64,000 bases of DNA from Taenia hydatigena (GCA_036345935.2 JADWOT020001308.1:1-64000), one strand, 5' to 3'. Numbered from the stretch's first letter, positions 50,038 through 63,043 are shown. Notes: generated by a model from the sequence alone, not told the origin. Numbers and translations: made by a program.

Positions 50038-51089
50038 GCATTAAAACGCTTATTATGCATAAATTAAGTGGATAACTGCCTCTCGCTTTTTTATTATACC
50101 ATATTGTGGGAAACAATGCGTGTAAATGAGTGCCTAAATGGTATATAACACCGTCTAACGATGTTTAAGGTGAGCCCTAACTACAGTGAGCTAGGGCGAT
50201 CTACTTTTAGATTTGAAGATGATGCAGTGCTTGTGAGGATTGGATAAGGTGCGTTTATTTTATGCCCTATTTAAATACAAAAAAAACGAGACGCAAATAA
50301 ATAAATGAAGTTTGCACAAAATATTGGCTGATACATATAATTAATGACAAATTTTACCTCAAAATGCTCATGTGACTTATTCATTTAGTAATATACCATG
50401 CATTGCTCCAAAAACGAATATAAATATAGGTACAACATATGTCTGCAAGTTTCAAGACATAAGTCAACTGCGGATTGCAATTTACGTTAATTGAAACAAG
50501 TCTTTATTTCAACTAGTTTACTCATCATCCTCAAGGTTATTGGCGGTAACTGCTTCCTGCCTTTCCGACCTATTTAATTCGTTGCTGCAATGCATTGTCA
50601 TGGTTATGGTAAAAGTGGGCAATGTAATTTTGAGAACTTGTCTCAACTACTGAGGATTACCTGGTGAACTAACGTTGTGACATAACAAACTTACAAGAAT
50701 GCATTGCGTCTGAATGAAACATAATTAGCTGAGCATGGGCCCTTTAGCGATTGGGTCCGGATCAGGGTCGTTCCGTTGGCATTACTTCGCACATGACTCG
50801 GGCAAGAATAAATTGGATTGTATGGTTTCTTAGCAAACCTCCCATGCATAGATTAACAGTAGCCACCCACTTAATAAATCGGCTTTACCCTTTATATCCA
50901 CGATTTTATTTATTAGTGAGAAGCAAATTTGCCTTACACGAATTGCTGACCGTCTGCATCTGCGAGCTATGTTTAAAAGTACTAGTCAATTCAAGTTATT
51001 CAATTGCTACCAAGTTGTAGTTGGAGGCCTTCGTGGCAAGTGAAAAATATAAGCTTTCAGCCCTTGACTTCCATGTCCATCCTTCCCAA

Positions 51090-51743
51090 TGTATCTGCAC
51101 CTATCTGTCTGTTTGCCCAAATTTGTGTGTGTCATTGCACACTTTCATTTTCGCCCTGTTGTAGAGTCGCCTTGATTAATGACGCGCAAACAGGTAAAAA
51201 GTGTGCGCGTGTGTGCTTTAGTGTATGTGGGTGAAGAGGCGCACTCATTTTATCCTCTTACCCCAAATTTTCCTTCCAGGCGACCAACTAGACAGTTCCA
51301 TCCTTTAAGTGTTCATTTGGTGTTTAGCCACCCGTTCATTTAATCTCAACATCACCCTTCGCCAACACGCCATTACCCACACGCCCACCGAATCACTTCA
51401 ATACACTTCATCGCTTTTTACTTCCTCTAGCTCCCCTACTTCTCTCTTTCTTCAGACTGAAGTGGACACGGCACATAAAACCGGCAAATACTCCCACGTC
51501 TGGTTGAGGCAACCCGTCCTCTGTGTCGTTGCTACTTTGTGTTGCCTATGCGGGTCTGGAACAAAGGGTCCGTCAATCAAGGCGATGCGGCTTGAGCAAC
51601 AAGTAACGAGTCAGATGGCGGATCTGATTTTTATGATTGCAGAAGTTGCAATCAAAGAGCTGCAGTGCCTCCTACTCTTCCTTTTCGGCATCTCGAGTCA
51701 GACAACAATATCGGAGGGGAAACGACATAAGAAAAGGAACTAG
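51090..51743 (+). pseudogene. damaged copy of the 4-6.6 kb gene, 3' half
   Basis: This matches exons 3-5 and their introns in order. The exon-3 counterpart is 51165-51193 (29 nt instead of 33, GTCGCCT core, AAACAG|GTAAAA donor). The exon-4 counterpart is 51280-51308 (ACAGTTCCATCCTT, donor weakened, TAA in frame). The terminal exon starts at 51456 after TCTCTCTTTCTTCAG. The terminal exon keeps CCLCG and several flanking residues in frame, then diverges to a different, more hydrophobic C-terminus ending at 51743. Introns align almost as well as exons. The stops in the micro-exons argue for a pseudogene, though the terminal frame alone is still open. Confidence 0.6.
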
Positions 51744-52087
51744 GAAATCAAAATATTTTTAATACTAGATTAAATTATGGTGACAGGATTTTTTGCTTCA
51801 AATATAACCAGTTAAGCTCGTTGACCCATAGGCGATGCGTCCGTGGTTCATGCTAACAGTGTTCTAGATCCCTGTTCGTCATTTACAAAAGCAGCATTTG
51901 TAGGGATTTCTTTATTCTTCTTACCGCCCCTTTGACTAAGTCAAATACGTGAAGGCTGTTTGCTTTGAGACATCATTATTGTCTTTGACAAAGCGTTAAT
52001 AGAGGTCGCATTAATAGGGAGTTGTAGGATGGCGTTAGCCGGTGTTGGAGGATTCACGTTGTGTTCCTGCCTCTCACCCAAGAGGTA

Positions 52088-52195
52088 TGTTTCAAGATGT
52101 ATCGACCCAGCCAGATGGGTGGACGCCGGGCCATGCGAAGTAGCCACGATCCCTCCGTTCGCTGAATTTTATTCCACCACAACGCAGAAGAAAAG
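52088..52195. repeat. dispersed ~190 bp repeat, diverged copy 3
   Basis: A partial match to the 3058 and 13171 copies: GGGCCATGC, an AGCC/AGTAGCC block, then CCCTC-GT-CGCTGAAT and a TACC/CACC end in the same order. It is much more diverged than the other two, and only the central part is recognisable. Confidence 0.45.
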
Positions 52196-52199
52196 CCTA

Positions 52200-55100
52200 C
52201 GAAATGAAGGCAATTAGAATTGGCGTGTATATGCTCATAGTATGAGCTCCATTTGATTTATTCTTGAGATGCATCACACCTTGCGAATCAGAGTGCAGTG
52301 GAACATCAAAGTCTCGACAATTGTTTTGCAAGGTGTGTACTTTTGCAGGAGTGATTCCAAAAGAGCTCCTACGATGGACTCATACACGTTAAATGTAAAT
52401 TGCCTCCATTCTGAAGGCCCCCTTACAGCCTGACCATGTTTGACTGCGGATGTGTCTGCGCGCTTTGGTGATTGCCGCATCTGACAAACTTATGAAGAAA
52501 AGCAGATATTTTGAATCAGCCATGAAGATAGAACTTGGAAAATGACTTGCAGCTAACCGGTGAGCACAACTGGAGGGAAGAATGCACGAGCTGTAAAACA
52601 TCGCCCATGGTAGGCTCGAATCGTCCATGACACATTTTGTCTATATAGTGATTGGCGGATGGCAACTAAGCATTTGTCGATGAGACCAACTAAGAGCGCC
52701 GCCCTTGCGATGAAGTGTTCTCGACCCGTTCTTGATTTCGGCTTAGCCACACCCTTGAAGCACAAGTCCTACGGACTAAAAACCCGCATCATGCCCGTCG
52801 CAAGCCCAATTGAGATCCAGTCAAAGAACCGTAAATGAGAGACGTAGTTGTCATCATACTTGGCTGCAACGCCACGTAATTGGTGCGGCCTGGCAGAAAA
52901 TCCAATTTTAGATGTCTTCATTTTGAGGAGTGTGCTGATGCAAGCTGAAAGCTAATGAAAGCTAGCTAAGACGCAATTGCCATATAATGGAGTTGATCAC
53001 TGTGGCTTTTCTTTTAAACATGTGGAAGCAAGGAAGTTGAGGTGTAATTATGCCACAAAAAGACCTCCTCTGTAGGTATCAAATAAGGTGCCAGCGCTTT
53101 AAATTTAAGTAAGACATTCATTGCAATGATACAGGACCGAATATCAACAATGCCAACTTCTGTAATGTTACGAAACTAGTGCATTAAATTTGCATGGATT
53201 TCACTACCTGTTCCTAATGCATACCCATCACAATAAAAATTCTGTCATGGCGGAGTCAGACTGGATTGGTATTTGATGGAAATAAATCAACCATACTAAA
53301 CAATACGTCAAAAGCTTTCGAGAATAAAGATGACTGAATCCGAATATTTGCCTGCATTTTATCAGCACTTATGCTGCCTCAAGTCAATCGGAAGTAGGCC
53401 CATTCATCTGAATGCGGAGAGCAAAGCTTATGTGGTGGAGCATTGATTTCCATCATGTGACTGCGGTGGCAGTGCCGATAACGTTCATTTCCTTTTTGTA
53501 ACTTCGTAGTTGATTAGATTGAGCATCGCTTCTTTCCAAGCATGGGGATTTTAAATATTCCTGAAATTATCTAGCACGTTTTCCTATTATTTGTTTTTTA
53601 AAGTGATCATCTCCAGATTGTTATATCCCAACGTCAGAGCACCTCCATATAATGGTGCCGAATCGTGCGATGCTTGTAATGTATGTGCTATTAACTTGCA
53701 GAGGCTGTGGCAATTTACTTCTCATTTTGGCCTATTGGCTTCATTTGTTTGTAATTTAGTCCACCTTTTGCTAGTTTCGTGGTCATTAAGCACTTTTAGC
53801 TGATACGACCTTCCAAAGCATTGGTAAAGTTGTCCATGCCATAAACTTAGTGCTCTGGTCCCTCATCCGATGCTAAAATTAAGCTAAAACGTCTTAGAAA
53901 AACATGAAATTCACTTTTCTGAAGATCGGCTTAGAGGTCATTAGCGTGTTTGAACGCGTAACCACGGTCTCTATGGACTGAATTTCTTGCGTTGATGAAC
54001 AAACTCATCACGAGACTATAGAACGAGACATTTGTCTCCAAAGAAATAGTGCTAAAATGCAGGCACCTTTGTTTATCAACCAAAATTTTGCTAGCGTTGA
54101 CGATGTAATGGATGCCATTGACAAGTAAATTAGGAGCCCATGTAGCAGCATTTTCCTACAGCACTAAGGTGGTGCGGCAGCATAATCCGCGAGATGTCTG
54201 TCGTGAATAAAGAATCAGAGAGTACGCTGCTGTCTCTTTCTGTTAACGGTTATGCTTATTAACAAAGACATTGACCATCCGGATCCTACAGCGTTAACTT
54301 TTAAATGTCTCGGGCGCGTTTTTACTTAATATGGGCGTTATTTACAACTGTATTCCTCCTGCAACAACGACGAGGCTTGTCAAGAGTGTATTTTCACATG
54401 AAACTTTTGCATGCTTATGAAGTACTCTGGTTTCAGTGCAGCCCTGACTGAAGACTGGACGCAAACGACGTAGGTACATCTCCTCAGCAGGTAAGGATTC
54501 GCTCAAAGCATACTGCTGCGAATTTAATGATTCAATAAGTAGGGGATAGACTTATCAGTCAATCTGCCTCCTTAAAACACAATTTATAAGTGAAGATGAC
54601 AGCAAACAAACTGACAACGAATGCGTCAGGTGTAAATCATGAACCGGTCAGCGTGGTTGATTTTGAGTCTTCATTGGTATTCATGTAAAATATGCACCGA
54701 CTTTTCCACTTATTTGCAAGTCAGTGAAAAATCTTGACTTCCTCCCTCAATGCGGCCACGAAAAGGACAAGTTCTTTTAGTATGCTATCTCTGCTTCAAG
54801 GCTCATAGCATCTTCCACAGCTACATCCTTATTTGCGACGACGCTTTTGTTCTGTATTATGTAGTATTTTTACCTCATTTTCCTTATGTTCTAAGGGAAC
54901 GCGGGATAGAAATCAATAAGAAGTGCAAAACATGTGTAATATTGAGTCTTCATCTGCTTGAAAGACACAGCTGCGTGTGGGTTCATGAAATGTGAATTCA
55001 GAAGCCCGCCGGGTAACACGGAAACATATGAAAATGAGCGTACGCTTATTACCACATCACTATTTAAATGCACTCTCCTCCTTGAAAGCTAATAGTTTAA

Positions 55101-55486
55101 CTGCTACTCCTTTGACTTAACTGTGTCGTTGCCTGGAATGCTCGAAATACCGCGATGACCTGACGCAGTGCACTGTCCCACGAAACGATGTTTGTCTCAG
55201 CGTATCGAACGAGCAGCGCACAGTTAATTTTATGCAGGGCTTTTACAATTACTCCTTACGTAAGGGTCCCAATCAGCAGTGCAATTGCAGTCTCTACACA
55301 GCAAGTGCTCCTTCGGTTCCATTTATCGATAGACTACGCTAGAATGAAACTCATCGCAAACTTACAGCTCTTATTGAAGCAAAATGGTTTCAGCATATTC
55401 TAGCCAAACAGCCCGCACCATATGACTGCAAAGCAAAGAAAACCAAGGCAAGATACAAACCTCGATTGCAGAACAAACTTAATAGA
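52200..55486. other. no supported gene
   Basis: Short open frames on both strands (for example 52389-52628 minus, 54750-54995 plus) lack splice context and recognisable domains. No repeat of notable size was seen. Confidence 0.4.
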
Positions 55487-55605
55487 TCAACAATACCCAC
55501 GGAAGTGATTTGAACGCGTGTGTTCCAGCAACGCCTCCCAAGTCGGAGGTTCTGCGTAACACTCCTTGCAATAGAGGCGTATTTCTGAATCCTCAGTTAT
55601 TTGGT
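55487..55605 (-). CDS. exon encoding a C2H2 zinc finger
   Basis: A strong minus-strand acceptor (TTTATGCTTTATTGTGCCCTACTGCAG) precedes an exon entering in phase 1 and open to TGA at 55487. The peptide contains LYCKECYAEPP and then WEALLEHTRSNH, giving C-x2-C-x12-H-x4-H with a Leu at the usual core position. This matches the C2H2 finger pattern, with Trp in place of the common core Phe. Such fingers bind nucleic acid or protein in the nucleus. Either this is the last exon, ending FRGYC, or splicing continues from the donor-like CCGTGG|GTATTG near the end. No second finger was found nearby, so the rest of the gene probably lies across long introns. Confidence 0.5.
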
Positions 55606-58600
55606 CTGCAGTAGGGCACAATAAAGCATAAATTTGAGGCATTTTTATGAAATATATGGCTATTGCAAAGAATTTGAGCACAAAACACATTTAAGCAAAA
55701 TTTAAGGGGACATGCTTACAAATGTGTGTTCCAATGAATTGACGGAAGAGCGAATCAAAGTTTTCAAACGGTTCATAGCAAAGACAGCACACACTATGAT
55801 TCGAACCTATTTTCGACGTTTAAGACAAAGCATTTGTGTTATATGTAGTAGATGTGAGAGCATGAGGCATGATTACTAAGTTTTGTGACCACCCCTACCT
55901 TTTTGATGGCATAACAGTGGTCCTGTGGTTCTACGAAATGCCGGGCAAGTTGGACAACGTGTGTACATTTCAACTATAACATGTCAAGCAAGTGTACTTG
56001 AGGTGAGCGAATCGTACAGACGGTCACACAAGGGATTCGGCAAAGTGACCGACATAAGTCAGGACTCGCCTTATTTGACCAATTGTGATTTTCCCTTGGG
56101 TTAAAACAGGAGCAGAGTTACTAACACAAAGCCGAATACCTACACATAAACATGCATATCTACGCGCAGAGACATACGTACATAAATGTGCACTCGGTAT
56201 AATGTGGCGGTCTTGAACAAGGCAGAGCATATTGGACATTCGCGGAAGACCATTTCGGCAACGAGGAAGGCAAGCCACGGGGGATTCTGCAACAGGGCTT
56301 AGAGCAAGTCAAATATTAAGCCGAAGGTACCACCTGGATTTGTCCTCAGGTTTGCGAGTAAGTAAAACTTTGAGGAGCAATAGCCGCGCATTTGGCCAAT
56401 GCCGACACATGGTAGGGTTGACCACATCTCACTTCTCTCTTTGTTATTTTGTTGCATGCTTTAAACTTATTTAGTCCTGTGCAGGCAAGAAGTTGCCCGT
56501 CATTGAGGAATTTCTTAATGTACTGAGCATTTAAGATGCTTAAACTGATACCCTATTACTTTTAATCACCAATGAGAAAATTGCGTTTTGCTGATATTAA
56601 AGGCATAGGCATAGAGTGAAAAGAAGTACTAGTCTGCCTATTATAGGTCCCTGAGAAATCGTTCCACTGGAAATGAATGCATGTCTTAGTAATTGATCTG
56701 TATTTGGCATTTCTGCCCTGTAACAAATGGCGTTAAGAACAGATTCGATGTGCGACACGAAGCTTTTAGGCATTGGAATGATTGTAACTTCTCATTCCTA
56801 TTGCCAATCAGACAGGAATGATATGATGCTAAGTCAGCGATTCCACCGACTAAGAGAAGCACTAGACTATTGCGTTAGTCTTCCTACTCCTTGATCGTCA
56901 AAAAGACTAGATGTGTCCATTATGACGTGCTTCCTAATGACCAAAACTGGTGTAATCGTGTCGCTAGATATAACAGCTACATTGGTAGCCTGTGTAAGGT
57001 CTTTTTAACAATGGAAGTAGGTATCATCCTCCACTGTTCGGAATGCGATGTGGGTCCGCAGACCGCTTATTTTAGTTATTAGTATTAATCAAGGAAGGTT
57101 CTCGATGAGTTGAAGTTTTTTCTCACACCATTGGATAAGGCCTAGCCTACCCACTTATTCTACAGCATCTTGAAGACATGAAGCTTTGTTCGTGATTTTA
57201 ACCCTGCAGTATGGTGTACTGAAGTCATACTTAGACAGGGAATGCCTTCAACTGCAGGTATGATGGAGATGCACCGGTTAAATAGCCACCAGGTTGGCTG
57301 CAAACGGATATTTATCCTCATCTTTAAATGCTTAACAGCATCTGGCTGTTCCTGGTAAATAGCTGGCATCGCGACTTGAGAATCTAAGCCACCCGACCGT
57401 GAGCTGTTTCTCTATGGTACTGCCGATGCCGATGATGGTCTTTAACTTAAATGTAGAAATTGGGAGTAGAAAGTAGAAAAACTGTCTTATCTCTAAAGTG
57501 TCCTTTTGTCATTTCGATATAAAGGTTGCAATATTGCATTACGTCTATCTGAAGGTCTGATGAACACTGAAGCCGACGATTTAAATTCATTCCATCTGCC
57601 TCCTGTTCATCAAAATTTTCCAAGCGTGGGCCTCATCTGTAGTTGGAGAGTGTAAAATAGCCGGTTTTTTGGCATTAACTTTAGTAAGCTAGGTTAAACA
57701 GATGTGCCAGTTGGGACCTACATGCCAAATCCCTGCTGCCATTGTTTGTAAAAAGATTCAATGGAAGTGAATAAGGAAAAAGCAAAAAAAAACAGCATAA
57801 GAAGCGCGCATTTATATGGGCTGGCTTGTTTTCGAATTCAAACATCCTGAATGAACAGAAGTGTGCATTATTTTAAACGTCAAAAGGTAGGTCATTAACA
57901 TACCGGTTGAATGGCAATGATTGCTGTGTACGATTACATCGAACTAAGCCTTAAACAGCATGTTTCATTTGTCGATTCAGGTTTTGATACAGCGCGAATT
58001 CTACGCAAATTTTTAAAATCAGCGCAGTTGCGCGGATAAATCAACACATCTTTTGCCACTTCTCAACAAAACAGATATTCAATGTCTGTGAAATAATCGA
58101 AAATCCCCGTCCGGTTTAAAAAAAATATTTATAGTAAAAGCGGTTTCATCCATGCTGATCAAAGTTACTTGACTGTTTAAATCGCCATGTCAAAAGAAGT
58201 GAGAGCCTGGCTGTAGCGTCAGCAGTGCTATTTTTAACTGGAAGCGAATGAAGGCTAACATGAATAGAAGGAAATGCCTTGGTAATATTTCCATTTTTGA
58301 CGCCATTTGTCAGTGTGTAATGTCAACCAATAACGAAAAAATTTGCAACAGACACCTCCTTCATCCCCTCATTTTTGACCTGATTTAATGATGTTGCCTC
58401 TTTTCATTTATGCTGGTTTAAGCTTACCGGGCAATCAAAAGACGACTTTTCTTATCATTCTCCAACGGGAGTTGCTATGCTGACTGCATTTAAAAAATGC
58501 AAAACTCGCTTTTCATCTGGCATGAATTTCATTAGAAGATTTGGCCATTTCGCTGAATTGTTCCATCACCTTGCTTCTTGTGTACCTCTGCAATAATTGT

Positions 58601-59946
58601 ATGGATGAATGCCGAAATAGCGAAAAAATTTATCTACTTGAGTGGAGAATTATTACAGCTGTAGCAGCAGAAAAGTGCCCATTGATCTTAGCCCATAGCA
58701 AATGCAGTGAATTGAGATCATGTAAGTGTGAATAAGACTGAGCGAGTTTTGCTAGGGAATGGTTGATAAACAAGTTGCTGAATCGATTTTGGGCTGCAAA
58801 CCTTTTACTTTATTGCTGATTGCCTGGTGAGTCAGATCTGCTTATCCTTCCTGAAAACTCAATGCTTTGCCTCACTACGACGGAACAGCTAGTAGTGGGG
58901 ACGTTTTACTGCATACTTAATAGCTGGATATAAAAAGACCAGCCACTGCGACTGCACAGCAACAAGACAGGAGACTCGTCTTCTTGGCACCCTAAAAAGC
59001 CATCAGCTGGGGTCTTATTAGGGTCTGTTCTAAATCAAAACGGGGAAAACATAAAGTGCACAGCATTTGAGCTGATTTGCTATTGTTTCACATGTGTGGT
59101 GTCCCATGCATGTAATGATATAAAGCACAAGTCAAAATCTAATTTTATCCAGATCTTTTCTATGGTGGTGAAAAGGAGTAGCTCGTCCGTGAATAAATGC
59201 TTTTTACAAAGCTGCTAAGTAATTTTAATTGGCTAGTATTCTAAACGTATTTTATGGGTATTTTATTGCAGATATTTGGAATAAACAAATTTATATATTA
59301 AATTTTCGGGTCTAAAGAGCAAAGTCGAAATGTTTCGTGCGTGGCTATTGTTAATTTACGCATGAGAAGCATGATAATAAACTACAAAATGCAGTCTATT
59401 TTTACCTGAGTTATGCTCCAAGTAATGCTACAGGCGAGATTCTTATTCCGAATCCATCGGCAAAGAGCCCATGCACGGCAAGTTATGCACCATCTGGAGG
59501 TGACACATTCTTTTCAGGCAAATATGAACCATTTCGCCAAAATTACGATATTTTGGTGTCGTAAAGGGTCCTATTTATCGACGATGTTGAAATCAGTTAC
59601 CGCCAATGACCTTGAAAACGCTAAGCAAATTGATTAACTTAAAGACAGGCTTCGCTTAGCAGAGTGTGCGATTTACAGTAGACCTATGCCTCAGAATTCA
59701 CAAACATTATATGTACCTACTTTCCATTATAAAGCAGACGAGGCACATTCCATTTACCACGTATGACCAAGTGATTGTGCTTTTTTAATTAGAATAAAAG
59801 TAAGTCACTAGTTATGTGTATGCGTGTAGACATAGTAAGTTTTTTATTCGGTTGCATTCCACTTTATCTTGTTTTTTCAAGAAGGTTGTGGCAACAACGT
59901 CTATTACCCATTCTTCTCAAATATCATAACTTCTTCAAATCTAAAC
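55606..59946. other. no supported gene
   Basis: The region between the zinc-finger exon and the small gene near 60 kb. Open frames at 56024-56278 (minus) and 56232-56474 (plus) overlap each other in a locally GC-richer patch, but neither has splice support. An A-rich run lies at 57778-57792. No other exons of the zinc-finger gene could be identified on the minus strand. Confidence 0.35.
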
Positions 59947-60271
59947 ATGGATCGTCCAAAATCTACTGCAGGCATAGCTCGTATTATTCAGCGTTTTTGT
60001 GATGTAATATCGCTTTCGGATTCCCGATCTGAGCTAAATGGCCACCCAGTTAGTCACTCTCTAGTGGGCTATCCCTAAAAGCACGTTTTGCTTGGGGTTG
60101 CAGGGCCCTAGCATACGCAACATCATCGTCGCCTGGCTATTGACCGCGATAGAAAAATTCTTTAGCCAGCGGCTGCTCCCGCTGGTCAGTGACAAGTTGA
60201 GCCAACGTCTCGCAGCACTGGTTAAGGCCGGAGTCAGGGAATACTCCTGCATCAATCGCTACCAACAATAA
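59947..60271 (+). CDS. candidate two-exon small gene with 40-nt intron
   Basis: Exon 1 runs from ATG at 59947 to 60063 (39 codons, phase 0). A 40-nt GT...AG interval follows (GTGGGC at the start, CTTGGGGTTGCAG at the end), and exon 2 is 60104-60271 (55 codons plus TAA). The spliced protein is 94 residues, begins MDRPKSTAGIARIIQRFCDV, and has a helix-rich second half (SIRNIIVAWLLTAIEKFF, then LSQRLAALVKAGVREY). The second half loosely recalls the helical half of Tctex1-type dynein light chains, but the following beta strands are missing, so this is only a hint. The donor is weak (CTA|GTGGGC). A frameshifted pseudogene or chance frames are the alternatives. Confidence 0.35.
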
Positions 60272-60539
60272 CTCATGTGGAAGAGCATGGGGGATCAGCA
60301 GAATTCCCTATCACCGTGGATATGAGTGGCTGCTTAACCTAGCTGTTTTCTCCCAGTCTCCAAAGCTCATGCCTTTCTTGAAGCAAAGGAGGTTTGCCAG
60401 AGCTGCCACCAGCATAGACGACTCTTTCCCTTCCTTAACTTCCCTTCTACTTTTGCTATGAATAGGTTGGTTGCTTCTAAACAACTTTATTGCAAGCTGA
60501 AATAAGATATGGGGTAACCTGGTCGAAATATCGAAAACA

Positions 60540-60650
60540 GGAGTGACTCAGGCCCTAGGGAGTGACCACGTTAGTCCACAATCGGATCAAGATAGTTTTA
60601 CGGCCTCTGGCCTACAAAGCACATTCAAAGAACATACGTGTCGGAATAAG
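60540..60650. repeat. dispersed repeat, copy 2 (relative at 41690)
   Basis: CTCAGGCCCTAGGGAG and GGCCTACAAAGCACATTCAAAG match the 41690-41775 copy in order and orientation. Flanking similarity fades quickly on both sides. Confidence 0.5.
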
Positions 60651-61261
60651 AGCAATGTAGCGCCTTCAGCTTTGTCCAGCCCCTAAGAATTCGAAAAAAA
60701 GGCAGTCTTCGGGCAGAACGCACATCTATTTCACGCATCGACGACCCACCCAGCCAAAGCACAGTGGATAAGGACAAACTCATTTGCAGTTCCAAGGGGC
60801 TAGGCAGGTGGGTCAGAAACGACCGGGTTATTAGAAGCTGCGCATACCTAGAACATATCAACCCCTTGCAACCTCAACGTACTAACAGCTCTGCAAGTAG
60901 ACCGTAGCTTATAATGGAGGAAACCTTAAGGCAATCAAAAAATACGCGGCTAGTACAAGAGTATAGTCAGAAAATGTAGAACGAACCCCACCTAATCATT
61001 TGATCAGAAGAATTAGCTAATCAAAATCAAAAGAATCCAGCAAATGAAGCAGATTGTTGAGTTGATAAATAAAACCGGAAACAATGCATGTATACAAAAA
61101 TATTAAATGAAAGAGGAAATAGAAGTATGGGGACATAATGGGTGGGTATGTAGAATGGGATGAAATGATATGAAGTAACTGAGGATTGAACATGATGAAT
61201 GGGTGATTAGGAGAGCAACAAAAGCCTACAAAAGTAGGGAGCAGAAGGCAGCAGTTATTAC

Positions 61262-61554
61262 CAAGAACTCAGCCACCCTCGTCTCCAATTCTGTAGCGAT
61301 GGCCTGGGTCCGGTTAAGGCTCCGTTCCATTTCCTCCAACCCTACTTCCGTGATCACCGAGGCAGTCCGAATGGTGGCAGTTAAGGCAGCGTGCTTGCGT
61401 TAGGCTGCCTCCAGCTTCTCCGGCAGCCAAGCGTGCATAGACTGCGGTGCTGCGCTGGATGCCACAAGTTCCGCACATGCGCCGAACCCGCCACTCTCCC
61501 TTCGTGATCCTCCAGCAATAGATCTGTTTGCACTGCTGTCGGTGGTATCGGTCG
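61262..61554 (-). pseudogene. coding-like exon with one in-frame stop
   Basis: Minus strand: a branch-point-like TTACTAAAC, a run of nine T and CCTTAG form an excellent acceptor ending at 61555. Entered with two leading bases, the frame reads through a Ser/Gly/Ala-rich part. It then gives MHAWLPEKLEAA, one TAA (61400-61402), and a helical, coiled-coil-like part (VGLEEMERSLNRTQAIATEL) up to a TTG|GTAATA donor at 61262. Sequence quality on both sides of the stop suggests one protein interrupted once. Local GC content is higher than the surroundings. The stop could be a true null, a sequencing error, or a sign that a different frame or splice is used. Confidence 0.35.
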
Positions 61555-63043
61555 CTAAGGCATTCGAAAAAAAAACTTGTTTAGTAACATGAATTGGAAG
61601 CTAAAAATCTCATATATGCTTCTAACTTGCCAGCTGCTTGACCTCTGTTTTAGCACCGATTCCAGATTCATTTGCTTTCAAGCGTCTCCAAATAACATAG
61701 AAGCCTTGCAAAAGTGAATTGACCAATAACTAGATGGAAGACTGGATTGAAGATGAATGGACTGATTAAATAACTTAGCTTTGAATTTCATTTTAACTGA
61801 TTGATTGTATTCTTCATACACTATTTTGTAAAACTTGAGATGACTTCAGATACATCTTCTTCCAAGCAGTAAAACAAAAAATAACCCCAAATGGTAGCCA
61901 AGAATACATTTGTACTGGAGAGATGATTTGGGGTAGATGAAGTGGTAAGTAGATTAGGCTTTTGGATGTATCCCTTACAAACGACACACTCTGCAGCAAA
62001 GCGAATTCTAAAGATGATTTCGAAGAAACATCAGGACAGAATGCATAAAAAATAAAAGCGTGTTCCTACAAGATTCATTCTAGGGGAGGCACTTTTAGTC
62101 TACACTGAATGCCGCTGCAATGAGATTGATTTTGCATATCTCGGCAGCGATAAGGAACTAGACCTGGAGAATGACTGAATTAAACCACATAAAATAGTGA
62201 TTTGTACTTTATCCGCGTTGAGGTGAAAAGATTCAGTCAACTGGGAGGAATAAACAATTTAACCGTCACTTGACAAAATGAAGAGTGCACACTTGCTCAC
62301 CCATAAAAAGTGATTAAGGCACAGATATTTCCAGCGTTCACTCTTGCGAACTGAGGTGGCGCTCAACCAATCATGTCTCATATTTACAATTATCGCTGAA
62401 TTCTGAGCAAAAAGTATTCCAAAGAAAATAACCCGCCATTGGCCAAAATAGTCCACTTACTGCTAAAAGGAAAAGCGCGCTTCATTGCTTGGAATGAGAT
62501 GGCAAAGCGTAAAAATCACCCAAATTAGAAATAGCTCAAAGAAATTGGCTTCAAATGAAAAGCCTTAACAAGGCCGTTAGATGTAGCAACATCTGACAGG
62601 CGTAGGCAAACTTACCCTGTAGAGAAGAGCGGAAACGCCTGCCTACGAAACCTCCAGATGTTCGCGGTCTTCCCTGCATTGGTGGTCAAGCGCCTTCACC
62701 TAAAGGTCGTGAACATCTGTGCTTACTGTCCGGCGTGCACGCACTAATACACACAGACCGTAGTCTGTTAGAGAGGAAGTGGTGAGTGCTTCAGACCTAC
62801 GAGGCGGCATGTGTGGACGATTCAGTGATAAATAAAATGAAGTATTGATTTGCATATCATTTGTGGCAATATATATATCAGTCATCATTATAAACCATTC
62901 ACCCAGTCGGACAAACATTCAGGAAACCACCTTAAACGCGTACAAAAAAGTGTAGGAACAAAACATTCATGAACTTCAAATCCTACTTTGCCGAATACGA
63001 TATAAAATACTAGGCGAAAACCTAGCTTTTACTCCAGTTTTAA

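Noticed and set aside
62601..62647. Inverted repeat CGTAGGCA ... TGCCTACG
   Set aside because: Only 8 bp arms with a 31-base loop and no extension; expected by chance in a window of this length.
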